DNA from: GCA-2687025 sp964473525
Lineage (GTDB): Bacteria > Poribacteria > WGA-4E > GCA-2687025
Length of the DNA stretch: 64,000 nucleotides
Direction of reading: 5' to 3'
NCBI GenBank assembly: GCA_964473525.1
Contig: CAYYPK010000027.1
Location: 19,486-83,485, forward strand
The notes beneath the pieces are model-generated. The model was not told the DNA's origin. It saw nothing but the letters and a program-made list of their open reading frames with translations, and ran no database searches. The position numbers and the translations under genes are program-made. This document shows positions 27,520 to 35,470 of the stretch, in pieces (the stretch's first letter is position 1; every line of letters begins with the position of its first letter).

Positions 27520-29304
27520 GTGAACGCTCAGATAGGCACGCTATACCACGATCTGGTCCGGCTTTCCGGGCTCCCGGCCGATCAAGCGATTCCGACAGCC
27601 TTAAGGCAAGTCGTCGATGCGTTCGGCCTTCTCGGCGCTAGCTTCTACTCTCATGCCCCCGCCAACTCAAGTGTCGTCCTGCGCGCGCATGTGGGATTCA
27701 ACGACAGCGACTATGAGTCCTTCCAGAAGGGGGAGCGGAGCGCCTGCGCAACGGCTGTCGCCGCACAGAAGATGGTCGTGATTGACGATGTCTCGGAGGA
27801 TCCAGACTTCGTCGAGAAACAGCTCGCAGCACGCCACCGCCTGCGCGGCTGCCTCATCGTCCCTCTGGTGATTCCTGAGGCCGACGCGGTATCCGACGCA
27901 CCGCCACAGCATCGGACGATGTACGCCCCTGATGGTGTACGAGGACTCATTTGCGCGTACCCCGCGGAGAACGCGGGCCTAGAGGACGTCGGGGCGGCAC
28001 TCCGCGAGGTCGGGACGTTTGTCGCGCACGTATACGCGACCGTCGTGCGGCGCGGAAGGGAGATGCTGCGCCGCAGAATCATAGACAAGGCCCTCGTGTC
28101 CGACGACCTGAACAGCTTCCTATACCGTGCGATCGAGGTCACGAGCAACGAGCTGTCTGTCGAGGCCGGGTCGGTCTTCCTGTGGGACGACAGATGCCAA
28201 CTCCTGCGCCTCCATTCCACCACCGGGCTAGAGACGGAACGCCGGAAGTCAGACACCTGGTACTCGCCCACGGACGACGCCGAACGCCGAACCGTGCATG
28301 TGGCCACCGGCCATGGCCCTACCCTGTCCGACGACATCGTGAGGGACGACACAGAGCGAGGCCTAGCGGGCAAGTACGAGGAGACGGTCGAACTCCCGAG
28401 AAAGTCGTTCGCGTGTGTGCCAATCCTCGACTGGCGGGACGGCACGCCATGGGATACCCGCCCGTTGGGCGCCTTCCGTGTACTCAACAAGCATGCTAGC
28501 CGGGCAGGACACAGGGAGGTGCTCCCATTCACGTGGGAGGATGCGACGCTCTTGGGTGCGGTCGCTGAAGTGATAGGTACGGCGTCAAACCTACTAATAG
28601 TGTCCCAGGAAAGCCTGTTCCGCTTCGACCGCGTGATGCACGGTCTGGCGAATAACGTGGAGGCTACGTACCAAAAGCTGCGCCTCCTGGACGCTCGCCC
28701 CAACGCGCTGGACATGGACCCGCACCTGGTGCGAGACGCAAGCGCGCACATGCTAGACGTCAAGTGGCAGATATCCCGGATCGAACACTTCGAGGAACAG
28801 ATCGCGGCTGACGACATGGGGCGGGTGCTGCTCATGGGAGAGGTGCTGGCCAAGGCAGTTAACCTTGCAGAATCTGTGTCGAGGAGTTTCAACGTCGCCG
28901 ACTTCCAATGCACGCATCTGATGAGCAGCGGTTTCGGGAGTCTGCATCCCGTGCGTGGGAACGTCCCCGCCCTCACCACGGTCTTCAGGAATGTGCTGGA
29001 GAACGCCATAAAGTATAGCGACCCAAGCACAGGAGCGTGCATCGTTGAAATGACGCACTGGTGCTCGGACACCGACGTCATGATCGGCATCAGGGACCAG
29101 GGGATCGGTGTGCCTGACGGCCAGGAAGACCAGATATTCCGAGAGGGGGTCCGGGCCGACAACGCGATCACACGCCGCCCGGCGAGCAGCGGGATTGGAC
29201 TCGCCCAAAGCCTGGACCTCATGAAGCAGATGGGCGGGGATCTGACCCTCGACCCCTCGCAAGACGGCACGATGTTCATCGTACGAATCCCGCGTCACCG
29301 CTAG
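27520..29304 (+). CDS. Soluble GAF-GAF sensor histidine kinase
   Basis: 594 residues from GTG 27520, with a strong AGGAGG site. There is no membrane segment. The N-terminal GAF-like domain spans roughly residues 15-180 (ACATAVAAQKMVVIDDVSEDPDFVE ... LRGCLIVPLVIP). A second lies at about 195-355 (FLYRAIEVTSNELSVEAGSVFLWDD). The phosphoacceptor region is divergent: His at about residue 374 in VMHGLANNVE. The ATPase domain is complete, with N box VLENAIKYS, G1 DQGIGVP and G2 SSGIGLAQS. It should sense a small ligand or redox state in the cytoplasm and phosphorylate the receiver encoded ten bases downstream. Confidence 0.8.
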   Translation: MNAQIGTLYHDLVRLSGLPADQAIPTALRQVVDAFGLLGASFYSHAPANSSVVLRAHVGFNDSDYESFQKGERSACATAVAAQKMVVIDDVSEDPDFVEKQLAARHRLRGCLIVPLVIPEADAVSDAPPQHRTMYAPDGVRGLICAYPAENAGLEDVGAALREVGTFVAHVYATVVRRGREMLRRRIIDKALVSDDLNSFLYRAIEVTSNELSVEAGSVFLWDDRCQLLRLHSTTGLETERRKSDTWYSPTDDAERRTVHVATGHGPTLSDDIVRDDTERGLAGKYEETVELPRKSFACVPILDWRDGTPWDTRPLGAFRVLNKHASRAGHREVLPFTWEDATLLGAVAEVIGTASNLLIVSQESLFRFDRVMHGLANNVEATYQKLRLLDARPNALDMDPHLVRDASAHMLDVKWQISRIEHFEEQIAADDMGRVLLMGEVLAKAVNLAESVSRSFNVADFQCTHLMSSGFGSLHPVRGNVPALTTVFRNVLENAIKYSDPSTGACIVEMTHWCSDTDVMIGIRDQGIGVPDGQEDQIFREGVRADNAITRRPASSGIGLAQSLDLMKQMGGDLTLDPSQDGTMFIVRIPRHR

Positions 29305-29313
29305 GAGAGCGAC

Positions 29314-29781
29314 ATGATCGTCATTGTGGATGAGGACGTCATCCAACTGAGCGCCTGGGCCGTGGAGCTACGGTGCCGTGGGTACGAGGTAGACTTCATC
29401 GACACCGCGTCGGCCGCGTATACACGCCTGTCAGGGGTGGCTGACGACGATATCGACCTCGTCCTCATTGACGTGATGCTCGCGGACCTTACCGACCCCA
29501 GCAGCGGCCGGTACTCGAGAGGAGACACCAGCGACTACTCCTTGACGGGAGTCAGCCTACTCGACGACTTGTGTGACGCGAACGAGAAAGTCTTTCCGAC
29601 ACATGCGGCATTCCTTAGCATGGCCACAAGCCGGCCTATCCTGGAGGCCGTGCAGAACGCAGCTCGCAAGCACTCCGTGCCGTTCCTCCGGAAGTCACAA
29701 TTCGCCGACCCGTTTGAGTTCGGCAACGCCGTTGAGGCGATCATCCAGGAAAGGCAGGGGAATGCCCGCACCGACACCTGA
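29314..29781 (+). CDS. Stand-alone response-regulator receiver protein
   Basis: 155 residues from ATG 29314, with AGGAG six bases upstream. The receiver fold is recognisable: acidic pocket VIVDEDV at the N-terminus, phosphoacceptor Asp at residue 53 (LVLIDVML), and a conserved Lys in FLRKSQF. A Ser/Asp-rich insertion (DPSSGRYSRGDTSDYSL) follows the Asp. There is no DNA-binding or enzymatic output domain, so it probably acts through protein contact, perhaps with the membrane protein encoded next. Confidence 0.78.
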   Translation: MIVIVDEDVIQLSAWAVELRCRGYEVDFIDTASAAYTRLSGVADDDIDLVLIDVMLADLTDPSSGRYSRGDTSDYSLTGVSLLDDLCDANEKVFPTHAAFLSMATSRPILEAVQNAARKHSVPFLRKSQFADPFEFGNAVEAIIQERQGNARTDT

Positions 29782-30385
29782 TCTCGCCACGTATACACTC
29801 GGCATCGTCGGTCTGGTCATGGCCATGATGGCTGGGTTCTTTGCCCTCGCGCGGGCTGTCCTGCGGAAGGACCAAAAGGGGCTCGCGGACGAGGTGCGCC
29901 GAATCGCTAGGAACGAATTCCACGTCCGACATATGGCACATTACGCGGGTGAGTCACTGTACGGCATGTATGCGGTCGTGGACCAGCAGATGGGACTGCT
30001 GAGCCGCTTGGCGGCTGGGGCTGACGTGAGCCCCGAGTACATGGCAACCATGCGGGTTGAGCGAATCCGGCTGCACACCGACCTTGACCGAAGCCTGAAT
30101 GCCCTGGTCGCTTTCTCCGACCCACGGGAGGAGTCTGGGCCGGAGCACAGGCTCCGACGCGCCTCTGCGTTCCATCAGCTCGCGGAAGAGTCAGGCGGCG
30201 CAGACGAGCTGGAAGCACTCGTGAAACTGTCCGCGCATACAGACAACAAGGAGAAGGAGTTGCGAGCCGCGATCGATCGACTGCGCCGAAGGCTTCGGGA
30301 ACAACGTGATGCCGCTGCCATCGCCGCAGCAACCACCCCGCCGGAAGCTACAGACGACCTGGCGACATCCGACCATCAAGAATGA
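29762..30385 (+). CDS. Hypothetical one-TM helical protein of the kinase operon
   Basis: 207 residues from ATG 29762, overlapping the receiver gene by 20 bases and preceded by AGGCAGGGGA. A membrane helix lies at about residues 12-33 (LGIVGLVMAMMAGFFALARAV, written here in part). The rest is soluble, charged and helical, ending in a coiled-coil-like stretch (EKELRAAIDRLRRRLREQRD) and an Ala/Thr/Asp tail. No family is recognised. The overlap ties it to the kinase and receiver, so it may be the output or the membrane docking partner. Confidence 0.65.
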   Translation: MPAPTPDLATYTLGIVGLVMAMMAGFFALARAVLRKDQKGLADEVRRIARNEFHVRHMAHYAGESLYGMYAVVDQQMGLLSRLAAGADVSPEYMATMRVERIRLHTDLDRSLNALVAFSDPREESGPEHRLRRASAFHQLAEESGGADELEALVKLSAHTDNKEKELRAAIDRLRRRLREQRDAAAIAAATTPPEATDDLATSDHQE

Positions 30386-30388
30386 GAA

Positions 30389-30463
30389 TGAAGCGGGTAA
30401 CGGGGGTCGAACCCGTGACCCTCAGATTGGGAAGCTGATGCTCTACCACTTGGTTACACCCGC
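30389..30463 (-). pseudogene. Degenerate tRNA-Gly(CCC) copy
   Basis: This copy matches the intact tRNA-Gly at 33499-33573 over almost its whole length. However, the 5' half of the D stem is ACCA instead of GCTC and no longer pairs. The last anticodon-stem pair is lost (GCTGA became TCTGA), and the terminal CCA is TCA. Upstream similarity extends about 35 bases into the leader but stops before the promoter. I read it as a non-functional duplicate. Confidence 0.7.
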
Positions 30464-30541
30464 TCCGCATCGTGCCCTGGGCCTCGTGGCGAGGCCTCCG
30501 CACGGAAGACGGGGAGCACCGGGGGAGCTTTACGGCCGCCG

Positions 30542-33241
30542 CTACCTGATGGCGTAGAAGTACCCGTTTCGGCAGTGAAAAAACGCCTTGTCGCCATAGA
30601 TCGCGGGCACGCTTTCCTCCATTGGGCCGCCTACGTAGCACCGCCACTTGAGGGAGCCGTCGCTGGGGTCAAGGCATGTCACGAACACGCCAGCGGAGGA
30701 GCCGAAGATCAGCTTGTCATCGGTGGCGACAGGAGCGGTCAGGCCTCCGCCTCCGCCGCCGTCGCTGTAAGACCACAGCTCTGCGCTGCCGTTCTCCACG
30801 TCATCGAAGGCGTGGACGGATGCGTAGTAGGGGATGCCCGTCACCTGCCGGACGACGGAGCCGTAGATCCTGTCATGCGCGGCGGCAACCGTGCCGTTTT
30901 GCAGGTAGTTGGCGGGCTGCTTCCAGGACCATACCTCCTCGCTGGTGTGCTTGTTCAGAGCCACAATGAAGGCTCCGCGCTTCTGTGCGTAGATGTGGTC
31001 CTTCCACAGCACGGTCGCCGCTGAATCGGGCAGACCGCCATGCCCATCTGGGTTGGCGGTGAAGGTCTGCCAGACGACGTCGCCGGTCTTCTGGTTGAAG
31101 GCGTAATAGTGGCCATCGTGCGAACCGGTATAGACATTCGTATCGTCGGTTGCCGGGCTCGGATAGATGCCCTTGCCGGTGCGGTATTCCCACACGATGG
31201 ACCCGTCGCTGGCATCGATACCGAACATAGTCCCTTCTACAGTGCCGACGAAGACGATGCCATCGGCGTAGCCTGGCGCCCCCAGGCTGGTCCAGCCCAG
31301 CTTATCGATCGTCCACACGGGTTCACCGGTCTTCTGATCAATGGCGTAGAACTCGTCATGGTGCGCGTTCTTGCCTACGAAGATCTTCCCTTCGGCGATG
31401 CGCGGCGCGCATGAGATGCGCCCGTGCGTCTCGAAACGCCACAGGCGCTCCCCGCTGTCGACGTCGACGGCATCGAGGAAGCCGTCTGGGCCGCCGACGT
31501 AGACGACGCCATCGGCGACTGTTGGGGAGGCCTGGTATTGGCCGGCGAACACGTCCGCGCGGTGGCGCACACCGTCGACCCAGGCGCCGTCGATGATGCT
31601 GTGGCGCCACCGCACCTCCCCAGTCGCGTAGGAGACGCAGTAGAGAACGAGATCCCTGCCGCTCGCGAGGATGCCGTCGTCCGAGCCGACGAGATCGGCG
31701 GTGAAGCCATGTTCTCCTAGTTGTGCCTGCCAGAGCTCGGTTGGGCCATCTCCCGTGTCCTGGAGCGCGTGCAGCGTGCCGTCCAACGCAGCCACGTATA
31801 CTACCCCGGCAGAGACGACCGGCTTGGCGCGCACCCAATCACTGACCCGGTGTTTCCAGACCAGATCGCCCGTGCCGGCGTCGAGGCAGTAGACGTACGA
31901 GCTGGCTGCGCCCACGTAAACCCGCCCGTTGGCTTCCACGGCGGCAGAGAAGTATTGGTAAGCCTTGTTCTCGACCTCATCAGCCCGGAACGTCCATAGC
32001 TCCAGCCCGCTGAACTCCTCGACCGCGTGCAGAACCCGTTCCGTATCGCCAACATAGAGCCGGGCATCGCCCGCGCCTATCGCGCCACGGAGCCTGGCGC
32101 CCAGGTCCACTTGCCAGGATGGTCTGGCCTCTTGGGAGTCGAGAAACCCGAACAGCCAGCCATCGTCCTGCCCCGCGTAAACGCGATTACCGACAACGGT
32201 GGGCTCGCCACACAGGTACCCACCTGCGTTGAATTTGCGCACGCCTACGCCCGTGCGGGCGTCGGCCATAGCGATGAAGCTGCGGTTGTGCTTGAACGCC
32301 ATGATCCGATCCGCGGCCCCCGCGCCGCCCCCCCCCGCCCGGGCCCGTGATCTGATCTCGCCGTTCTCCTTGTCTAGCACAACGTGCTGGCTGTGCTGCC
32401 ACCATCCGGTCGAGATGAGCACGGCGTCTTCCGTGACAACTGGGGTATGGATGGCGCCTGGAGTCTCGTATATCTGCTCGCCGCATTGCCGCGCTTTCCA
32501 GATGACCCTCCCTGACTTTGCGTCCAGGCAGTATGCCATGACATCAGCTCCTGGCGAGGCGACGTAGATTCTGCCATCCTCAGCAACCGGCCTCGCATGC
32601 CAGTAGTTGCCCTTGGCGAGTCGCCAGGCGATCTTGCCCTCGGAGGGCCCGGTGTCCGGGCTGTAGCCCGCCTGGCTACCATCAATGCCGTGGTACACAG
32701 GCCAGTCCGTAGCGGTTGAGGGGGAGGCCACGGAGCCCCGCACTTCGGGGATGCGCTGGTTACTCGCTACTATGGCCTCGAGCGCGGCGAAGCCGCTGTC
32801 GACGGCCTCCAGCGCCGTTGGGTCGTCCCCGCCGTTGTTGATGGTGTCCCACACGGCATCGTGCGTGCCCATGTCGTAGCCCTGGTGCCAAACGAAGCGC
32901 CACCACCGATGGAGAACCGTCCTTCGGCTGCGGAGGTTCTGCTGGTCGGTGGGGACAGTCCTGACTTGCTCGCGGACGGCGTCGATATCAACCATGCCGG
33001 TAGCTCGCTCCGTGAGGGCGTCGGATCCGCGGGCATCTGATGCATCGGCCGCCGCCCGAGATGTAGCCAGAGCGGGTCCACTGCCGTCGCCAGTCGTGCG
33101 AACGCCCTCGACGTCTCCGGCGCGCGCTGGCTGGAAGGCGAGCAGCGCGCTACGTTCGGCGGCTTCGCCAGGAGAGCAGACGACGCAGCAGGCAACGGCC
33201 GTCAGACGGGCTGCGAGGCATGCCAAGTGTGACAGCTTCAT
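30542..33241 (-). CDS. Secreted PQQ-type beta-propeller repeat protein
   Basis: 899 residues starting at ATG 33241, with GAGG six bases upstream. A signal peptide with Cys residues is present (LACLAARLTAVACCVVCSPG). From about residue 170 the protein is a series of PQQ-like blades: 'LDAKSGRVIWKARQ', 'LDAGTGDLVWKHRV', 'VDVDSGERLWRFETHG', 'IDQKTGEPVWTID', 'IDASDGSIVWEYRTGKG', 'FNQKTGDVVWQTF', 'LDPSDGSLKWRC'. At least ten can be counted, more than the eight of one propeller. Dehydrogenase active-site residues are not obvious, so it may be a structural or binding propeller rather than a quinoprotein enzyme. It lies between the two tRNA-Gly copies. Confidence 0.82.
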   Translation of the reverse strand: MKLSHLACLAARLTAVACCVVCSPGEAAERSALLAFQPARAGDVEGVRTTGDGSGPALATSRAAADASDARGSDALTERATGMVDIDAVREQVRTVPTDQQNLRSRRTVLHRWWRFVWHQGYDMGTHDAVWDTINNGGDDPTALEAVDSGFAALEAIVASNQRIPEVRGSVASPSTATDWPVYHGIDGSQAGYSPDTGPSEGKIAWRLAKGNYWHARPVAEDGRIYVASPGADVMAYCLDAKSGRVIWKARQCGEQIYETPGAIHTPVVTEDAVLISTGWWQHSQHVVLDKENGEIRSRARAGGGGAGAADRIMAFKHNRSFIAMADARTGVGVRKFNAGGYLCGEPTVVGNRVYAGQDDGWLFGFLDSQEARPSWQVDLGARLRGAIGAGDARLYVGDTERVLHAVEEFSGLELWTFRADEVENKAYQYFSAAVEANGRVYVGAASSYVYCLDAGTGDLVWKHRVSDWVRAKPVVSAGVVYVAALDGTLHALQDTGDGPTELWQAQLGEHGFTADLVGSDDGILASGRDLVLYCVSYATGEVRWRHSIIDGAWVDGVRHRADVFAGQYQASPTVADGVVYVGGPDGFLDAVDVDSGERLWRFETHGRISCAPRIAEGKIFVGKNAHHDEFYAIDQKTGEPVWTIDKLGWTSLGAPGYADGIVFVGTVEGTMFGIDASDGSIVWEYRTGKGIYPSPATDDTNVYTGSHDGHYYAFNQKTGDVVWQTFTANPDGHGGLPDSAATVLWKDHIYAQKRGAFIVALNKHTSEEVWSWKQPANYLQNGTVAAAHDRIYGSVVRQVTGIPYYASVHAFDDVENGSAELWSYSDGGGGGGLTAPVATDDKLIFGSSAGVFVTCLDPSDGSLKWRCYVGGPMEESVPAIYGDKAFFHCRNGYFYAIR

Positions 33242-33498
33242 TTGCGTCCTCTAACCAGCGGCGCGGGACGTGCATCCTGCGGCATCAGCGTCGGGCGCGA
33301 CACCGTCGAGTTTGCTGGGCTCGCATCCAAGCAGCGACCCGGGCCCACGGCTGGGCCACCCTAAGAGATAACCCTGTGTGAGCCATGCCCGCGACGTCAT
33401 TCGTCCTGAGCGTGCAGCGGGCCACGAATGACTGTCGCCGACGGCACAGACCTGCAAGGAGAGGGAGCGTCGGTCCACGCGGAGTCAATAGAGAAGAA

Positions 33499-33573
33499 TG
33501 GAGCGGGTAACGGGGGTCGAACCCGTGACCCTCAGCTTGGGAAGCTGATGCTCTACCACTGAGCTACACCCGC
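33499..33573 (-). tRNA. tRNA-Gly (anticodon CCC)
   Basis: The minus strand folds into a full cloverleaf. The acceptor is GCGGGTG/TACCCGC, with one G-T pair. The D arm is GCTC-AGTGGTA-GAGC and the anticodon arm is TCAGC-TTCCCAA-GCTGA, giving anticodon CCC. The T arm contains GGTTCGA, and CCA is encoded. A near-consensus promoter lies upstream. Confidence 0.93.
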
Positions 33574-33611
33574 TCGTCATCGTGCGTCCCGCCTCGTGGA
33601 GAGGCTATCGA

Positions 33612-33640
33612 ACTATAAACCACGACCCCGGCCGTGTCAA
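33612..33640 (-). promoter_or_regulatory. Promoter of tRNA-Gly
   Basis: On the minus strand, TTGACA (33635-33640), a 17-base spacer and TATAGT (33612-33617) form an almost perfect sigma-70-type promoter. Its -10 box ends 39 bases upstream of the mature tRNA 5' end. Confidence 0.75.
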
Positions 33641-33746
33641 GATGGCAGCCGCCCATTAAGCCGGAACTACTGAACATTGATCGGCCTCCTGCCGTGGGGT
33701 ATCATCAGAACGCCCTGCTCCCGAAGGGCGCCACGCGCTCGCGGCC

Positions 33747-33779
33747 TTGACGAACCCGCCGCGAATCCCACGTTATACA
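33747..33779 (+). promoter_or_regulatory. Weak promoter candidate for the rpsF operon
   Basis: TTGACG (33747-33752) and TATACA (33774-33779) are both good hexamers, but the spacer is 21 bases, longer than usual. It is the best pair between the tRNA promoter and rpsF. Confidence 0.3.
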
Positions 33780-33823
33780 TAGGCGCGTCCCGGGAGCCAT
33801 TAGACCACAGGGAGGCACACCTG

Positions 33824-34387
33824 TTGCGGCATTACGTCCCAACGCGAGTATACGAGACAACGGCGGTGATCCAGCCGTCGTTGAACGACGCTGAGATTGA
33901 CGCTCAGATAGAGGCGATCAAGACGCTTATCGAGTCCGCCGACAACCGCCTTATCAAGAACGACGTGTGGGGCCGCCGCAAGCTGGCGTACCCCGTAGGA
34001 CGCTTCAACGAAGGCATCTACGTCTTCTTCGTATTCGAAGGTCAGCCGGAGTTCATCCCTGCGCTGACGCGCCACTACCAGATCACTGAACCCATCCTTC
34101 GCCACCTCACCGTGCGCTGCGAAGTCGACCCCGAGACGATCGTCGTCAGTCTGGGCGATTCGCGCGAGCGACCCGACCGCCGCCGGCGGCCTGGCCCTCC
34201 CGGCGACCGCCGAGATGGCCCGCCCCCGCGCCGCGACGGCCCGCGCCGCGACGATGGCGAGCGGCGGCGTGAACCGGACCGCGAGGAGCAGCCCTCCGAC
34301 GCCGCGGTAGAGTCCACCCCCGATGCTGGCGAGGCACCAGCGGCCGAGGGCGACGCGGCGCCGGCCGCGGATGGCGGAGACGAGTAG
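33824..34387 (+). CDS. rpsF: 30S ribosomal protein S6 with long charged C-terminal tail
   Basis: 187 residues from TTG 33824, preceded by GGGAGG. Residues 1-~105 are a normal S6 (RHYVPTRVYETTAVIQPSL ... KNDVWGRRKLAYPVGRFNEGIYVFFVF ... LRHLTVRCE), which binds the small-subunit platform near S18. The remaining ~80 residues are a low-complexity tail, first Arg/Pro/Asp-rich (DRRRRPGPPGDRRDG), then Ala/Glu/Asp-rich. Tails of this kind occur on some S6 proteins, but this one is long. The gene opens the rpsF-ssb-rplI-dnaB string. Confidence 0.92.
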   Translation: MRHYVPTRVYETTAVIQPSLNDAEIDAQIEAIKTLIESADNRLIKNDVWGRRKLAYPVGRFNEGIYVFFVFEGQPEFIPALTRHYQITEPILRHLTVRCEVDPETIVVSLGDSRERPDRRRRPGPPGDRRDGPPPRRDGPRRDDGERRREPDREEQPSDAAVESTPDAGEAPAAEGDAAPAADGGDE

Positions 34388-34410
34388 GATAGACTTGGAA
34401 GGAGCCGGAC

Positions 34411-34857
34411 ATGGCTGCCGAGCTGAACAAGGTTCTCCTCATCGGGAATCTGACGCGCGACCCTGAGATGCGGTACCTGGACAGCGGAACGGCCGTCGCG
34501 AAATTGGGGCTGGCGGTCAACCGTCGGTACACCGATCGCAGCGGCGAGAAGCGCGAAGAGACGTGCTTCGTCGACATCGACGCGTGGGCGCGCCTCGCTG
34601 AGATCTGCAACCAGTATCTCAAGCGCGGCAGTAAGGTTCTGGTCGAGGGCGAGTTGCGGTTCCGCACGTGGGAGACCGACAGCGGAGACAAGAGGTCGGC
34701 GCACAGCGTCACCGCTCAGTCCGTGCAGTTCCTGGATCGCCCCGGCGAGGACGTGGGCGGCTCCGGCGGCGGCGACTCGTACAACCGCTCGGCCCCGCAG
34801 CAGGCTCCATCCAGCAGTCAGGCAGACGCTCCGTCGGACGACGATATACCGTTCTAG
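34411..34857 (+). CDS. ssb: Single-stranded DNA-binding protein
   Basis: 148 residues. The N-terminal OB fold is typical (LNKVLLIGNLTRDPEMRYL ... FVDIDAWARLAEIC ... LVEGELRFRTWE). A Gly/Ser/Gln-rich linker leads to the acidic tip DDDIPF that recruits partner proteins. Start ATG 34411 has AAGGAG six bases upstream. It coats single-stranded DNA in replication and repair. It follows rpsF by 23 bases, the usual order. Confidence 0.96.
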   Translation: MAAELNKVLLIGNLTRDPEMRYLDSGTAVAKLGLAVNRRYTDRSGEKREETCFVDIDAWARLAEICNQYLKRGSKVLVEGELRFRTWETDSGDKRSAHSVTAQSVQFLDRPGEDVGGSGGGDSYNRSAPQQAPSSSQADAPSDDDIPF

Positions 34858-34924
34858 GCTATGCTGGCGAGGCGTTCACCGGCGAACTAGGTGGAACGCC
34901 GGACACGATGTTGAGGACGAAGAG

Positions 34925-35410
34925 ATGGCAAACGTCGAGGTGATTCTCTTGCGGAGCGTGCAGCCGGTGGGTCGCGCCGGTGACGTGGTGCGCGTGTCAG
35001 CGGGATATGCCCGCAACTATCTGCTGCCACGCGAACTCGCGGTGCACGCGACTGATTCGAACAAGACCCGTCTTGCGGGGCGTCTCCAGGCGCGCAGGGC
35101 CTCCGAACTGAAGGATCTGCAAGACGCGCAGGATCTCGCGGACGTCTTGAACCCAATTCTGCTCGTGCTCGAGCAGAACGCGGGCGAGTCCGGCCGCCTG
35201 TTCGGTTCCGTCACGACGGCGGACATCGCGGACACGCTCTCCGCGAACAGTATCGAGGTGGACCGTCGACGCATCCAGCTTGCGGACCCAATCCGCGAAT
35301 TGGGGCAATACACGGTCGACATTCGACTGCACCCCGAGGTGACGGCGACGATCCAGGTAGAGGTCGTGCCGCCCGAGGGCGAGTTGCCAGCGGAAGAACC
35401 CGAAGCGTAA
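34925..35410 (+). CDS. rplI: 50S ribosomal protein L9
   Basis: 161 residues. The N-terminal L9 domain is clear (EVILLRSVQPVGRAGDVVRVSAGYARNYLLP, quoted in parts: VGRAGDVVRV, GYARNYLLP). The central helix and the C-terminal domain (GRLFGSVTTADIADTL, VDRRRIQLADPIRELG) follow, with a short acidic tail. It comes 67 bases after ssb. The S18 gene that usually lies between them is absent. Confidence 0.95.
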   Translation: MANVEVILLRSVQPVGRAGDVVRVSAGYARNYLLPRELAVHATDSNKTRLAGRLQARRASELKDLQDAQDLADVLNPILLVLEQNAGESGRLFGSVTTADIADTLSANSIEVDRRRIQLADPIRELGQYTVDIRLHPEVTATIQVEVVPPEGELPAEEPEA

Positions 35411-35470
35411 CTCGCCGATGCCCTTCACCGTCCTTTTATCCACCCTATCTCTGCTCGAGAGAGGATGGAA

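Noticed and set aside
27711..29279. A 522-residue minus-strand frame opposite the GAF kinase
   Set aside because: Ser/Arg/Thr-rich shadow. The plus strand has GAF and HATPase motifs.
30389..33573. An integrative element bounded by tRNA-Gly att sites
   Set aside because: No integrase, excisionase or mobilisation gene lies between or beside the two tRNA copies, so only a duplication is claimed.
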